Assembly: GCA_963666465.1 (NCBI GenBank)
Contig: OY762824.1
Span: 1,426,001-1,490,000, forward strand
Origin: VXYL01 sp963666465
Lineage (GTDB): Bacteria > Pseudomonadota > Gammaproteobacteria > Pseudomonadales > Azotimanducaceae
Length of the DNA: 64,000 bases
Direction: 5' to 3'
The stretch's first letter is position 1, and every line of letters begins with the position of its first letter. The notes beneath the pieces were generated by a model, which saw only the letters and a list, made by a program, of their open reading frames with translations, did no database searches and was not told the DNA's origin. The position numbers and the translations under genes were made by a program. This document shows, piece by piece, positions 44,864 to 53,254 of the stretch.

Positions 44864-46534
44864 ATGGACACACGTTACCAAAGCGATGTTCTGATCGTCG
44901 GCAGCGGCGCCGCCGGCCTTGCCCTTGCGCTGCACCTTGCCGACAGCGCCAAAGTCACGGTGCTTTCGAAAGACGAAGTGCGCGGAGGCTCCACGAATCG
45001 CGCTCAGGGGGGCGTGGCCGCGGTCACCGATGGCAACGACAGCTTCGCCTCCCACATTGCGGACACGATCGCCGCCGGCGGCGGACTGTGCGACGAGACG
45101 GTGGTCGAGCAAGTGGTGCGGCGCGGGCCCGGCGCCATCGACCGCATCGTCGCTCAAGGTCTCGCCTTCGACGGCGAAGATGGACACCCACACCTCACCC
45201 GCGAAGGCGGCCACACCCGTCGCCGCGTGCTGCACGTGGCCGACCACACGGGCCGCGCCATCGCCACCACGCTGATCGAGCACGCCAGCCGGCATCCCGG
45301 CATCCGCATCCTCGCCGGCCGCGTCGCCATCGACGTGATCACCGCAGCGCGCCTCGGCAGCCGCCGCAATCGCGCCCTCGGCGCCTATGTCTTCAACCGC
45401 GACACGGGCCGGGTGGAGGTCTTCGAGGCGGCCAGCGTGGCGCTCGCCACCGGCGGCGCGAGCAAGGTCTATCTCTACACCAGCAACCCCGACGGCGCCA
45501 CCGGCGACGGCATCGCCATGGCGTGGCGTGCCGGCTGTCGGGTGGCGAACATGGAGTTCAACCAGTTCCATCCCACCTGCCTGCACCATCCCGAGGCGCG
45601 TTCGTTCCTGATCTCGGAAGCCGTGCGCGGCGAGGGCGGCCGACTGCTGCTGCCAGACGGCACGCCGTTCATGCAGCGATTCGATGCTCGCGGCGAACTC
45701 GCCTCGCGGGACGTGGTGGCACGCGCCATCGACCACGAGATGAAGCGCCTCGGCGCCCCCTGCGTGCATCTTGACATCAGCCACAAGCCAGCGGCGGCCA
45801 TCGAATCGCACTTTCCGACCATTCTCGAAGCCTGCCTGAAGGTGGGCATCGACATGCGCCGGGAGCCGATCCCGGTGGTGCCGGCGGCACACTACACCTG
45901 CGGCGGCGTCATGGTGGACATCAACGGCCGCACCGATCTGCCGGGGCTGTACGCCATTGGCGAGGTGGCGTGTACGGGCCTGCACGGCGCCAACCGGCTC
46001 GCCAGCAACTCGCTGCTCGAGTGCCTCGTGCTGGCGGAAACCGCAGCCGAGGACATCCGCCGCCGGCGCCGGCGTCCCGCGGAGGTGGTCTCCGCGCCGG
46101 ACTGGGACGAGAGCAGGGTGACGGACTCCGACGAGCAAGTGGTGCTGGCGCACAACTGGACGGAACTGCGGCGCTTCATGTGGGACTACGTGGGCATCGT
46201 CCGCACCGACAAGCGCCTCGCGCGCGCCTCACGCCGCATCGAACTGTTGAAGCGGGAGATCCACGAGTACTACGCCAACCACCGGGTTTCGGCGGACCTC
46301 ATTGAGCTACGCAATCTAGTCCAGGTGGCGGCGCTCATCGTCAAGTGCGCGACCATGCGCCGGGAGAGCCGGGGGCTGCACTACACCTTGGACCATCCCC
46401 ACACCGCCGCCGTCGCCAAGCCAAGCATCGTGCCACCGGTCAGCGACGACCCCTTGGACGTGCTCCAGCCAGCAAGGCACGCCGCAGCCGGGCGAAGGCC
46501 TCCGGCGTCAGCCGCCCCGCGCGCATTGGGATGA
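44864..46534 (+). CDS. nadB: L-aspartate oxidase
   Basis: 556 residues. FAD motif VLIVGSGAAGLALALHLAD, STNRAQGGVAAV, the active-site HPTCLHHPEARSFLISEAVR, PAAHYTCGGVMVDINGRT, and a helical C-terminus ending HTAAVAKPS. It makes iminoaspartate for NAD synthesis. The last about 30 residues continue past the usual end and lie antisense to the ygfX gene (95-nt tail-to-tail overlap). Confidence 0.94.
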   Translation: MDTRYQSDVLIVGSGAAGLALALHLADSAKVTVLSKDEVRGGSTNRAQGGVAAVTDGNDSFASHIADTIAAGGGLCDETVVEQVVRRGPGAIDRIVAQGLAFDGEDGHPHLTREGGHTRRRVLHVADHTGRAIATTLIEHASRHPGIRILAGRVAIDVITAARLGSRRNRALGAYVFNRDTGRVEVFEAASVALATGGASKVYLYTSNPDGATGDGIAMAWRAGCRVANMEFNQFHPTCLHHPEARSFLISEAVRGEGGRLLLPDGTPFMQRFDARGELASRDVVARAIDHEMKRLGAPCVHLDISHKPAAAIESHFPTILEACLKVGIDMRREPIPVVPAAHYTCGGVMVDINGRTDLPGLYAIGEVACTGLHGANRLASNSLLECLVLAETAAEDIRRRRRRPAEVVSAPDWDESRVTDSDEQVVLAHNWTELRRFMWDYVGIVRTDKRLARASRRIELLKREIHEYYANHRVSADLIELRNLVQVAALIVKCATMRRESRGLHYTLDHPHTAAVAKPSIVPPVSDDPLDVLQPARHAAAGRRPPASAAPRALG

Positions 46535-46874
46535 TCCGCCGCCGGGTGCGGACCACCAGCAGGCGGTCGGTCATCCACAGCGGCGAAGCGACGGCAACGA
46601 GAACCGGCACTTCCGGCGTTGATTCCGGCGCCAGCAGCACGACCCGGTCTTCCACAAAGCGAAAGCGCCACAACTCCCGCCGAGCAAGCGCCCGTCCGTG
46701 CCAGACGAGCGACAGTCCCGCAAGGGCCCCGGACGGCCAACCAAACCAAGCAAACCACGGCGCCGCAAGCAGCACGTGAATGACCGCCACGACGGCAAAC
46801 CACTCCCCATCCGGCCGCCACCGAATCTCGTTCTCCACGGCTTCCACCTCGGCGTCGCGACCTTCTTCGGACAA
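46440..46874 (-). CDS. ygfX: YgfX-like membrane protein
   Basis: 144 residues. IRWRPDGEWFAVVAVIHVLL and APWFAWFGWPSGALAGLSLV form two membrane segments, then a basic cytoplasmic tail (VVRTRRRIIPMRAGRLTPEAF, with FARLRRALL). This matches YgfX (CptA), the partner of SdhE. The start is TTG 46874, right at the edge of R2; a later GTG is possible. Convergent overlap with nadB. Assignment rests on the neighbour sdhE plus topology. Confidence 0.7.
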   Translation of the reverse strand: MSEEGRDAEVEAVENEIRWRPDGEWFAVVAVIHVLLAAPWFAWFGWPSGALAGLSLVWHGRALARRELWRFRFVEDRVVLLAPESTPEVPVLVAVASPLWMTDRLLVVRTRRRIIPMRAGRLTPEAFARLRRALLAGARPRGRR

Positions 46875-46922
46875 GGCGTCTCGCCGCCCTCGCTACGTGC
46901 ATCCATGAACAATCCGGGCTAG
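46875..46922. repeat. R2 repeat, minus orientation
   Basis: Reading on the minus strand it begins CTAGCCCGGATTGTTCATGG and continues TGCACGTAGCGAGGGCGGCG, matching 38682-38730. It shares CTAG (46919-46922) with the adjacent R1 and ends at the start codon of ygfX, so it replaces the normal upstream region of that gene. Confidence 0.65.
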
Positions 46923-47027
46923 CAGTCTGTCGGACTTTGCCGTCTCGGCGAAGTTCGACAGAGTGATAGGACGGCTTGGGCTGGGACAAGAAGCGTTGTC
47001 CGAAGGCAACGGTTCTTGTGGCGCTAG
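46919..47027. repeat. R1 repeat copy between sdhE and ygfX
   Basis: CTAG (46919-46922), core 46923-47023 from CAGTCTGTCGGACTTTGC to GGTTCTTGTGGCG, then CTAG (47024-47027). The CTA at 47024-47026 is the TAG stop of sdhE on the minus strand. Hairpin GCGTTGTCC-GAA-GGCAACG inside. Confidence 0.8.
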
Positions 47028-47302
47028 TCGCGTTCCAACTTGCCACGGTTGAACTCGCGAATGGCCTCCACCACAGCCCCAAACTCCGGCGGTGGCAACT
47101 GCCGTTCGCGCAGCCAGTCGAGCACGACCCAATCGTCGCACTCGAGCAGAGCTCGGTAGTCCGCCTGCAACGCTGCCGGCAGCGTCGGGTAGCACCGATC
47201 CGCAAAGCCCACGAGCAGCAAGTCAAGCTCCAACATTCCCCGGCGGCTGCGCCAGCGGACCCGTTCGCAGTCGGCGCGGGTGGCGGGGTTCTTTCCGTCC
47301 AT
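47024..47302 (-). CDS. sdhE: FAD assembly factor SdhE
   Basis: 92 residues. RVRWRSRRGMLELDLLL contains the RRGMxELD motif needed to flavinylate succinate dehydrogenase. YRALLECDDWVVLDWL and a C-terminal helix follow. The stop codon comes from the R1 repeat CTAG, and the protein ends at KLERD, as in some relatives. Divergent from ygfZ. Confidence 0.92.
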   Translation of the reverse strand: MDGKNPATRADCERVRWRSRRGMLELDLLLVGFADRCYPTLPAALQADYRALLECDDWVVLDWLRERQLPPPEFGAVVEAIREFNRGKLERD

Positions 47303-47325
47303 CGTCCGGCTGCTACACTTTCCGC

Positions 47326-48039
47326 ATGGCCGATACAGAACCAGGCAAAAGCCGCGTCCCCAATCTCGTTGCCTTGCAGTTGGCGGGCGCAGATGCGGCC
47401 CAGTTCCTGCAAGGGTATCTCACTGCGGACATGGCGGAAATCAAGCCGGACGCGGGCCTGCCGACGGCGTGGTGCACGATCAAGGGACGGGTGCTGGCGA
47501 ACGGCTGGGTTGCAGGGACTTCGACCGCCGTGACCTTGCTCGTGGACGCGTCCGTGGCCGACGCCCTCGAGCGGGAAATGCGCAAATATCTCCTGTTCTC
47601 CCGCTCGAAGCTCCAACCCATCGCTGTGCCGGCGAGCCTCGCCTTGCCGCCCACGGAATGCGTTGCCGGCGACGACGCAGAGGCGCTGGCAGATGCCTGT
47701 GCCCAGGCCAAGTTCGTGGTCGTCAACTCCGACACCTCCGAGTCCTTCCTGCCGCAGATGATCGGCCTCACCGACGTCGGCGCCGTCAGCTTCGCCAAGG
47801 GCTGCTATCTCGGCCAGGAAGTGGTCGCTCGCGCCCAGCACCGAGGCGAGGTGAAGGTTCGCCTGCGACGCTACGAAGTCTCAGGCGAGGCGCCTGGTGT
47901 TGGCGAGGATATGCTCGACGGCGACCGCCGCGTCGGTACCGTGGTCGGCGTCGGGGCGGGCACTGTGCTTGCGGCCACCCGCAGCGAATCCGCCGGCCTC
48001 CAAACCGCCGACGGCTCGCCGCTCAAGCTGGTCGCCTGA
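47326..48039 (+). CDS. ygfZ: tRNA-modifying/Fe-S assembly protein YgfZ
   Basis: 237 residues, GcvT-like fold. AAQFLQGYLTADM near the start, LPTAWCTIKGRVLANGW, and the signature KGCYLGQEVVARAQHRGEV with the conserved Cys. It supports Fe-S cluster repair and tRNA modification. ATG 47326 is 23 nt from the divergent sdhE start. The stop lies 2 nt before the next gene. Confidence 0.9.
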   Translation: MADTEPGKSRVPNLVALQLAGADAAQFLQGYLTADMAEIKPDAGLPTAWCTIKGRVLANGWVAGTSTAVTLLVDASVADALEREMRKYLLFSRSKLQPIAVPASLALPPTECVAGDDAEALADACAQAKFVVVNSDTSESFLPQMIGLTDVGAVSFAKGCYLGQEVVARAQHRGEVKVRLRRYEVSGEAPGVGEDMLDGDRRVGTVVGVGAGTVLAATRSESAGLQTADGSPLKLVA

Positions 48040-48041
48040 GC

Positions 48042-49340
48042 ATGTCCGAGGAACACCGACCCGACCGCGAGTTCGGCTTCCACACCCGCTCCATCCATGC
48101 CGGCGCCCGGCCCGACCCCACCACCGGCGCCCGCGCCATCCCCATCTTCCAAACCACCAGCTACGTCTTCGAGGACCCGGAGTCCGCCGCCGCCTATTTC
48201 AACTTGCAGGAATACGGCAACACCTATTCCCGCATCATGAATCCCACCGTGGCCGCGTTCGAGGAACGGCTCTCCAACCTCGAAGGCGGCATCGGCGCGG
48301 TGGCATTTGCCAGCGGTTTGGCGGCGCAATCATCGGCGCTGTTCACCCTGCTCGCACCGGGCGACCATGTGGTCGCCAGCGCGGCCCTCTACGGCGGCAC
48401 GGTGACCCAGCTCAAGCACCTCGAACGCAAGCTCTCGCTCACCGTCACCTTCGTTGACCCAGACCGACCGCAGAACTGGGCCGATGCCGTGCGGGAAGAG
48501 ACCAAGCTGCTGTTCGGCGAAACCATCGGCAACCCCGGCGGCAACGTGCTCGACATCGAGGCCGTTGCCACCATCGCCCACGACGCCGGCGCACCGCTGC
48601 TGGTGGACAACACCTTCGCCACCCCCTGGCTTTGCCGCCCGCTCGACTGGGGCGCGGACATCGTCGTGCATTCCGCCACCAAGTTCCTCGGCGGCCACGG
48701 CACCAGCATCGGCGGCGCGGTGGTGGACGCTGGTGAGTTCGACTGGTCCAACGGCCGCTTCCCCATCATCGCCGAGCCGTCCCCGGCCTACCACGGCCTC
48801 GCCTTCCACGAGACCTTCGGCACCTACGGCTACCTGATGAAGCTGCGCGCCGAGACGCTGCGCGACCTGGGCGGCGCCATGAGCCCGTTCAACGCCTTCC
48901 TGTTCCTGCAAGGGATCGAGACGCTGGGACTGCGCATGGACCGCCACGTCGGCAACGCCCGCACCATCGCCGGGTGGCTGGCCGAGCGCGACGACGTGAC
49001 CCAAGTGCGCTACCCGGGCCTCGCCGGCTCGAAATACGACGGACTCGTGGCGAAGTACCTCCCCCGCGGCGCCGGCGCCGTCTTCTGCTTCGACCTCGAC
49101 GGCGGCCGCGAGGCCGGCCAGGACTTCATCCGCGGCGTGCGCCTGTTCTCCCACCTCGCCAACGTCGGCGACGCCAAGAGCCTCATCATCCACCCCGCCA
49201 GCACCACCCATCGCCAGCTCACGGACGACGAACTCGTCGCCGCCGGCATCGGCCCGGGCACCATCCGCCTCTCCATTGGCCTCGAGGACGCCCAAGACCT
49301 CCTCTGGGACCTCGAACAGGGATTCGCGCAAATTGGCTGA
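48042..49340 (+). CDS. O-acetyl/O-succinylhomoserine sulfhydrylase
   Basis: 432 residues. PLP enzyme of the Cys/Met metabolism family: TTGARAIPIFQTTSYVFED, SGLAAQSSALFTLL, LFGETIGNPGG, HSATKFLGGHGTSIGG with K214 as the Schiff-base lysine, and a C-terminal HPASTTHRQL. Length and the HGTSIGG pattern fit MetY (O-acetylhomoserine aminocarboxypropyltransferase), which makes homocysteine from sulfide. MetZ-type use of O-succinylhomoserine cannot be excluded. Confidence 0.88.
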   Translation: MSEEHRPDREFGFHTRSIHAGARPDPTTGARAIPIFQTTSYVFEDPESAAAYFNLQEYGNTYSRIMNPTVAAFEERLSNLEGGIGAVAFASGLAAQSSALFTLLAPGDHVVASAALYGGTVTQLKHLERKLSLTVTFVDPDRPQNWADAVREETKLLFGETIGNPGGNVLDIEAVATIAHDAGAPLLVDNTFATPWLCRPLDWGADIVVHSATKFLGGHGTSIGGAVVDAGEFDWSNGRFPIIAEPSPAYHGLAFHETFGTYGYLMKLRAETLRDLGGAMSPFNAFLFLQGIETLGLRMDRHVGNARTIAGWLAERDDVTQVRYPGLAGSKYDGLVAKYLPRGAGAVFCFDLDGGREAGQDFIRGVRLFSHLANVGDAKSLIIHPASTTHRQLTDDELVAAGIGPGTIRLSIGLEDAQDLLWDLEQGFAQIG

Positions 49341-49350
49341 CATCGAGAAC

Positions 49351-49824
49351 ATGGAAATCTGGCAGGACCCGGAGACCATCCAGACCATCCTGCACAACGC
49401 CCGCACGGTGGCCGTCGTGGGGCTTTCCTCCAACCCGCTCCGCGCCAGCAACTTCGTCGGCTTCTACGCCCGCCGCCACGGCTACCGCGTGATTCCGGTG
49501 AACCCCCGCGAGACCGAAGTGTTCGGCCAACGCTCCTGGCCGAGCCTGAGCGACATCCCGGAACCGGTGGACGTGGTGGATGTGTTCCGAGCCCCAGACG
49601 CCGTCCCTGCCATCGTGGAGGAGTCCATAGCCATCAACGCAAAGGCACTATGGCTACAGTTCGGCGTCATCCACGAAGAAGCGGCGGGCCATGCCCGCAA
49701 CGCCGGACTCGACGTGGTCATGGACCGCTGCCTGAAAATCGAACACGCCCGCTACATCGGCCGCATGCACGTCCTCGGCTTCAACACCAACACCCTCTCG
49801 GCCCGACGAGAAGTGCCCGCCTGA
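49351..49824 (+). CDS. CoA-binding domain protein
   Basis: 157 residues. Rossmann-type CoA-binding fold: TVAVVGLSSNPLRASN, GYRVIPVNPRETEVFG, DVVDVFRAPDAVPAIVEESI, KALWLQFGVIHEEAAGHA, VVMDRCLKIEHAR. It is the single-domain YccU-like type with unknown function. ATG 49351 is chosen; TTG 49333 overlaps the previous stop. Same direction as the sulfhydrylase. Confidence 0.85.
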   Translation: MEIWQDPETIQTILHNARTVAVVGLSSNPLRASNFVGFYARRHGYRVIPVNPRETEVFGQRSWPSLSDIPEPVDVVDVFRAPDAVPAIVEESIAINAKALWLQFGVIHEEAAGHARNAGLDVVMDRCLKIEHARYIGRMHVLGFNTNTLSARREVPA

Positions 49825-49959
49825 GGAGGTTGCGCGGTTCCTACGACGCAGATTCCAACGGGTTCCGTAACGCACTGGAAAGTTGCTGCCTTTCCTGGGC
49901 ATCAGGGAAAGCTCGCCCACTAACTGACACCTTCGCGACTGCGATTCGGTGCTGCCCCA

Positions 49960-50453
49960 CGCGACTATGCGACACCGCCTGACGCCTTGATGTCTCGCTC
50001 GATATCGATCGGCGACGATCTCAAGGTCCGCCAAGTAACAGTCGGGAACCATGTCCCAGATGCTGCTGGCTTACCAACGGATCCAAGGAAGTGTGTCAGG
50101 CGTTGCGGCTACCGACAGCCACCCGACGCCGCGCACCGGGTCGTAGGGAATTCCGCCCAAGCCACGTAGATAGAGGTAGGCGAGTCGTGCCTGTGCGGTC
50201 TTGAAACCGCGTTTTGCGGCGGTAAGCAGGTAAGGGCGCAGTCGCGGCACCGGAAGTGCCCTATGCCCAGGTCGCGGGCGCGGTAGACGTCTGCCATTTC
50301 CAACTGCGACGGGACGGCGAGCCGTCCCGCGCTCACTACAACTTCCTCAAGATTGTCCGGGTCGGCCCGGTCGACCGGCGTCATCGGCGAACCTGCGTGA
50401 GCCCCGCCAATGGCTGTCGTTTCCAGCGCGATCAGGATGGTCGTTCGACACAT
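49960..50453 (-). pseudogene. Sel1/TPR-like repeat protein, frameshifted
   Basis: Three pieces in different frames line up as one Sel1-like protein: QLEMADVYRARDLGIGH, then YLLTAAKRGFKTAQARLAYL and PYDPVRGVGWLSVAATPDT (stop TAA at 50071-50073), then IWDMVPDCYLADLEIVADRY. At least two frameshifts. The Sel1 motif (alanine-glycine spaced short helices) is clear in the middle piece. The exact ends are uncertain. Confidence 0.5.
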
Positions 50454-50536
50454 GCCACTCGAAATGCGGCGGTATCCGGCCGCGAGTGTTTTCCGCGTGA
50501 GGGGTCGTCAGCCTGGCTCAGACGGCGCCCGCCTGC

Positions 50537-51754
50537 TCAAGACGCCTTTATCACCGTCCATACGTCGCCCAGTGCATGCGCCGCCGTCTCCGCAAGCTCT
50601 TCAAGCGAAGCGGGGTTAGACAAGAACCTGAGGGTCGCCTCGTTAGGATCTCGGATGTGCAGCCATTCGTCGCCACCACTCCACCCCGGCAGTTCGTCCA
50701 GCCAGCGCCACCACGGCGCCCAATTGTCCGCGTGGTGGCTGCCTCCCACGCCACGGAGAACCTCCCTGAGTTCGCCATGCAGCTTCGCGTCATCGTCCGA
50801 AGAACAAGAAACCCCGACCCAGAGACGATCCGCGCCAGACACCGTCAGCCAGACACTATCAGTATCAGGGACCGGGTAATACAGTCCTGAATCCAGTTTG
50901 CGCCCGCGCCCCGTGACGCATCGTCTTACTTCGTCCTCCTCCGCCAAGTAGGCATACTCGGGGTCGATTGACGGCAGGTCGTCGACCTTTTCCTGCAGCA
51001 CGCGGTCGATGACCCCGTAGAACGCCACCACCAGCTCCGTCTGTACATCGGCCAGCGATTTCGCAATCTGACTCGCCACAATGACATTGTCATCGCGCAG
51101 TAGGAGTTCCTTCAGGTCATTCATGTGCTCCGCCTCGTAGCCGCTGTTCGTCATTGCCAGCATCAGCCGCCTGTACTGGGCCACCGACTCACGCAGACCC
51201 GGGTCATCGAACGCTCGCCGCTGGCAGCCGATCAGCCAGTGGGCCAGGTCCTCCCGGTACGAAACCAGCCGGATATCCTCAACGGGGATCGCGCCTGCGC
51301 TTTCCGCTGATGGTTCATGTCCGAAAGGTGTCATGTATAGCAGCCGGATCGCCCCCTCGTCGTAGCCTTGTTCCACCATTACGTTCTGGTACCGCTCCAG
51401 CTGCCGCTCCTGGTCGCTCGCCCAGATCTTGTTCTCGACCACGATGGCTTCACGCCCGTTCGAAATCAGCAGGTCAATGCGGTTCCATTCCCGGTCGACC
51501 CTCGCGTTCTCCAGAGCGAAGGCGTCGGCACGCGCGACGCACCGTATGAACGCATCGAGGTTCTCGCGCTCGCCGCTCAACGGATCCCGGTGCTCCAGCA
51601 ACGCGTGCAGGAACCGGCTGTGGAGGTTGACCTCGTCGCTCGCGCTCCGCAAAACGGTGAATACGTTGAACGGCCTCCGCCGGTTCGCGTTATGGCGCTC
51701 GTCTACCTTTCCCGACACGTCTACCTTTCCCGACACACAAACATTTCGTCCCAC
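50537..51754 (-). CDS. PD-(D/E)XK nuclease superfamily protein
   Basis: 405 residues. Early SASDEVNLHSRFLHALLEHR, then the catalytic core RIDLLISNGREAIVVENKIW (Asp in RIDLL, E-x-K in VENK) with ASDQERQLERYQNVM after it. This is the PDDEXK_4 type, seen in orphan nucleases and defence genes. The C-terminal half is not recognised. The first about 10 codons (MGRNVCVSGKVD) lie in the terminal repeat of the adjacent MITE; later starts may be the original. There is no partner gene. Confidence 0.75.
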   Translation of the reverse strand: MGRNVCVSGKVDVSGKVDERHNANRRRPFNVFTVLRSASDEVNLHSRFLHALLEHRDPLSGERENLDAFIRCVARADAFALENARVDREWNRIDLLISNGREAIVVENKIWASDQERQLERYQNVMVEQGYDEGAIRLLYMTPFGHEPSAESAGAIPVEDIRLVSYREDLAHWLIGCQRRAFDDPGLRESVAQYRRLMLAMTNSGYEAEHMNDLKELLLRDDNVIVASQIAKSLADVQTELVVAFYGVIDRVLQEKVDDLPSIDPEYAYLAEEDEVRRCVTGRGRKLDSGLYYPVPDTDSVWLTVSGADRLWVGVSCSSDDDAKLHGELREVLRGVGGSHHADNWAPWWRWLDELPGWSGGDEWLHIRDPNEATLRFLSNPASLEELAETAAHALGDVWTVIKAS

Positions 51755-52052
51755 ACAACAATGGGCAATATCTCACCTTGACCCAGCGCTCCACGCCTGC
51801 GCGGCGATGGGGTCGCGGGTCCCGGCAGCAGCCGAACCTTCAGCCCCTCCAACCCCACGCTGAACCGCGTCACCCCTCCCGAACGGCGATGTGGGAAATC
51901 GCCCGTCGTGCGTGAGACCGAATGTTCGTGCGTCGGGAAGGAGGCATTGTCCCACCCGCGACACGCGCTGAACGGCGTCACGCTCCCGAGCGGCGCCCGC
52001 GTGGGAGATTTCCTACGCGGTGTGTAGGACGAAATGTTTGTGTGTCGGGAAA
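51726..52052. mobile_element. MITE-like element, copy A
   Basis: 327 nt bounded by perfect 26-nt inverted repeats: TTTCCCGACACACAAACATT (51726 on) with its complement ending at 52052. No transposase inside; frames on both strands give short Arg/Pro-rich peptides. It matches 58433-58755. It lies between the truncated IS1182 copy 2 and the nuclease gene and provides the start of the latter. CTACCTTTCCCGACAC is duplicated just upstream. Confidence 0.8.
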
Positions 52053-53127
52053 TCCTTCCTCCGCAGTTCGCCACGTTCCCCCGGCTGAAGTGCCCCGTGT
52101 CGGCCAGCAGCCCCACCGGCTGTCCCAGCGCCGCCGGCAACGCATCCAGCGCCTCCAGCGCCGGCGCCACCTCGCGCCTGTCGTTGCAGCGATCGACCAC
52201 ATCGGCCGTCACCGCCAGGTGGCTTTCGACGTCCACGCCCGACTGCGCGTTGCAGGCCTGCTCGAAACCGTTCGAAGTCGGCATGATGCGGGACTCCGGG
52301 TCCGTCAGGTTCACCTGATCCGCATCCCTCGGCCCTGCCTGTGGCGCCTGGGGTGGACGACCACGGGGCTTGCGCCCCGTCTCCTTCTCCTTCTCGCGCC
52401 GTGCCTCGAGCCTCTCCTCGCGGTCCGCCTGTTCGGCCGCGTGGCGTTCCTGCGCCCGCCGTTCGATCTCCGCCTGCGCCGCCTCGATCACCGCCAGCCG
52501 CTGCGCGCGACGCTTCAACTCCTCCGGGACATCCAGTTCAGGCTCCGAATCCTCTGCCTGCGCCGCCTGCCCGGGCAGCGCCGACACCTCGGCGCGCAAC
52601 TGCTCCCCGAGGCGCTTCGCATGCCCCCAGCCGAGCGCCCTGTGCCGGCTCGCGTTCGCCTGAACCTTCGTCCCGTCCAGGCTCGCGTTGCCCAGCTTCA
52701 GCAAGCCCGTCTCTTGCGCGATCAACAGAATCCGAACGAACAGCCCCTGCAGGTCCTCGAGAAAACGCCTGCGGAAACTCGCAGTCGTGTCGTGGTCCGG
52801 ATGCGAGTTCGCCGCAATGCAGCGGAACGCCACCGAATCGTGGGTCGCACGCTCCAGCCTGCGGCTCGAAAAGACCCCCGTCGCGCAGCCGTGGAACAGC
52901 AGACCCAGCAACAGCGACGGATGATGCGGATCCTTCCCGCCGCCACCGCATTGACGCTCCAGCACGCTCAGGTCCAGCCGATCCACAACGTCCACCACAA
53001 ACCGCGCCAGATGATCGTCCGGCAACCAGTCCTGAACCGACGGCGGCAGAAGGCAGAGCGTGTCACGATCCACTGGGCGAAACTTCGAGGACATCAGCCG
53101 AGCGTCCATCAACAACGTGAACGCCAT
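52053..53127 (-). pseudogene. IS1182 transposase truncated at the C-terminus
   Basis: About 355 residues of IS1182 transposase are intact from the N-terminus (MSSKFRPVDRDTLCLLPPSV; HHPSLLLGLLFHGCATGVFS; DHDTTASFRRRFLEDLQ) through LLADTGHFSRGN. After that the sequence enters the MITE, so the last about 100 residues including the final catalytic Glu are lost. It retains the segment deleted in copy 1. Confidence 0.8.
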
Positions 53128-53157
53128 TTTGCCTGAATCGCTAAATCCGACAGGCTT
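52053..53157 (-). mobile_element. IS1182-family insertion sequence, copy 2, left end lost
   Basis: The right end near 53157 reads, reverse-complemented, AAGCCTGTCGGATTTAGC, matching the IS1182 copy 1 end. The left end is missing; MITE copy A begins where the transposase C-terminus should continue. Confidence 0.7.
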
Positions 53158-53158
53158 G

Positions 53159-53247
53159 CATGGAAGTACGCCCCCAGCGATGGGGGAATTGCCGGTACTT
53201 CCTTGCGCGTCAGCGGTCGGGGATGCTTCCCCGGCTGAAGGCTCCTA
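53159..53247. repeat. dispersed repeat R3, copy 2
   Basis: Nearly identical to 31933-32019 (CATGGAAGTACGCCCCC start, GAAGGCTCC end). It directly follows the right end of IS1182 copy 2 and lies 7 nt before the stop of the next gene. Confidence 0.7.
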
Positions 53248-53254
53248 GGTCGCC

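Noticed and set aside
44321..46153. 610-residue minus-strand frame across rpoE and nadB
   Set aside because: Only its C-terminal part touches rpoE in the wrong frame; the rest is antisense of nadB.
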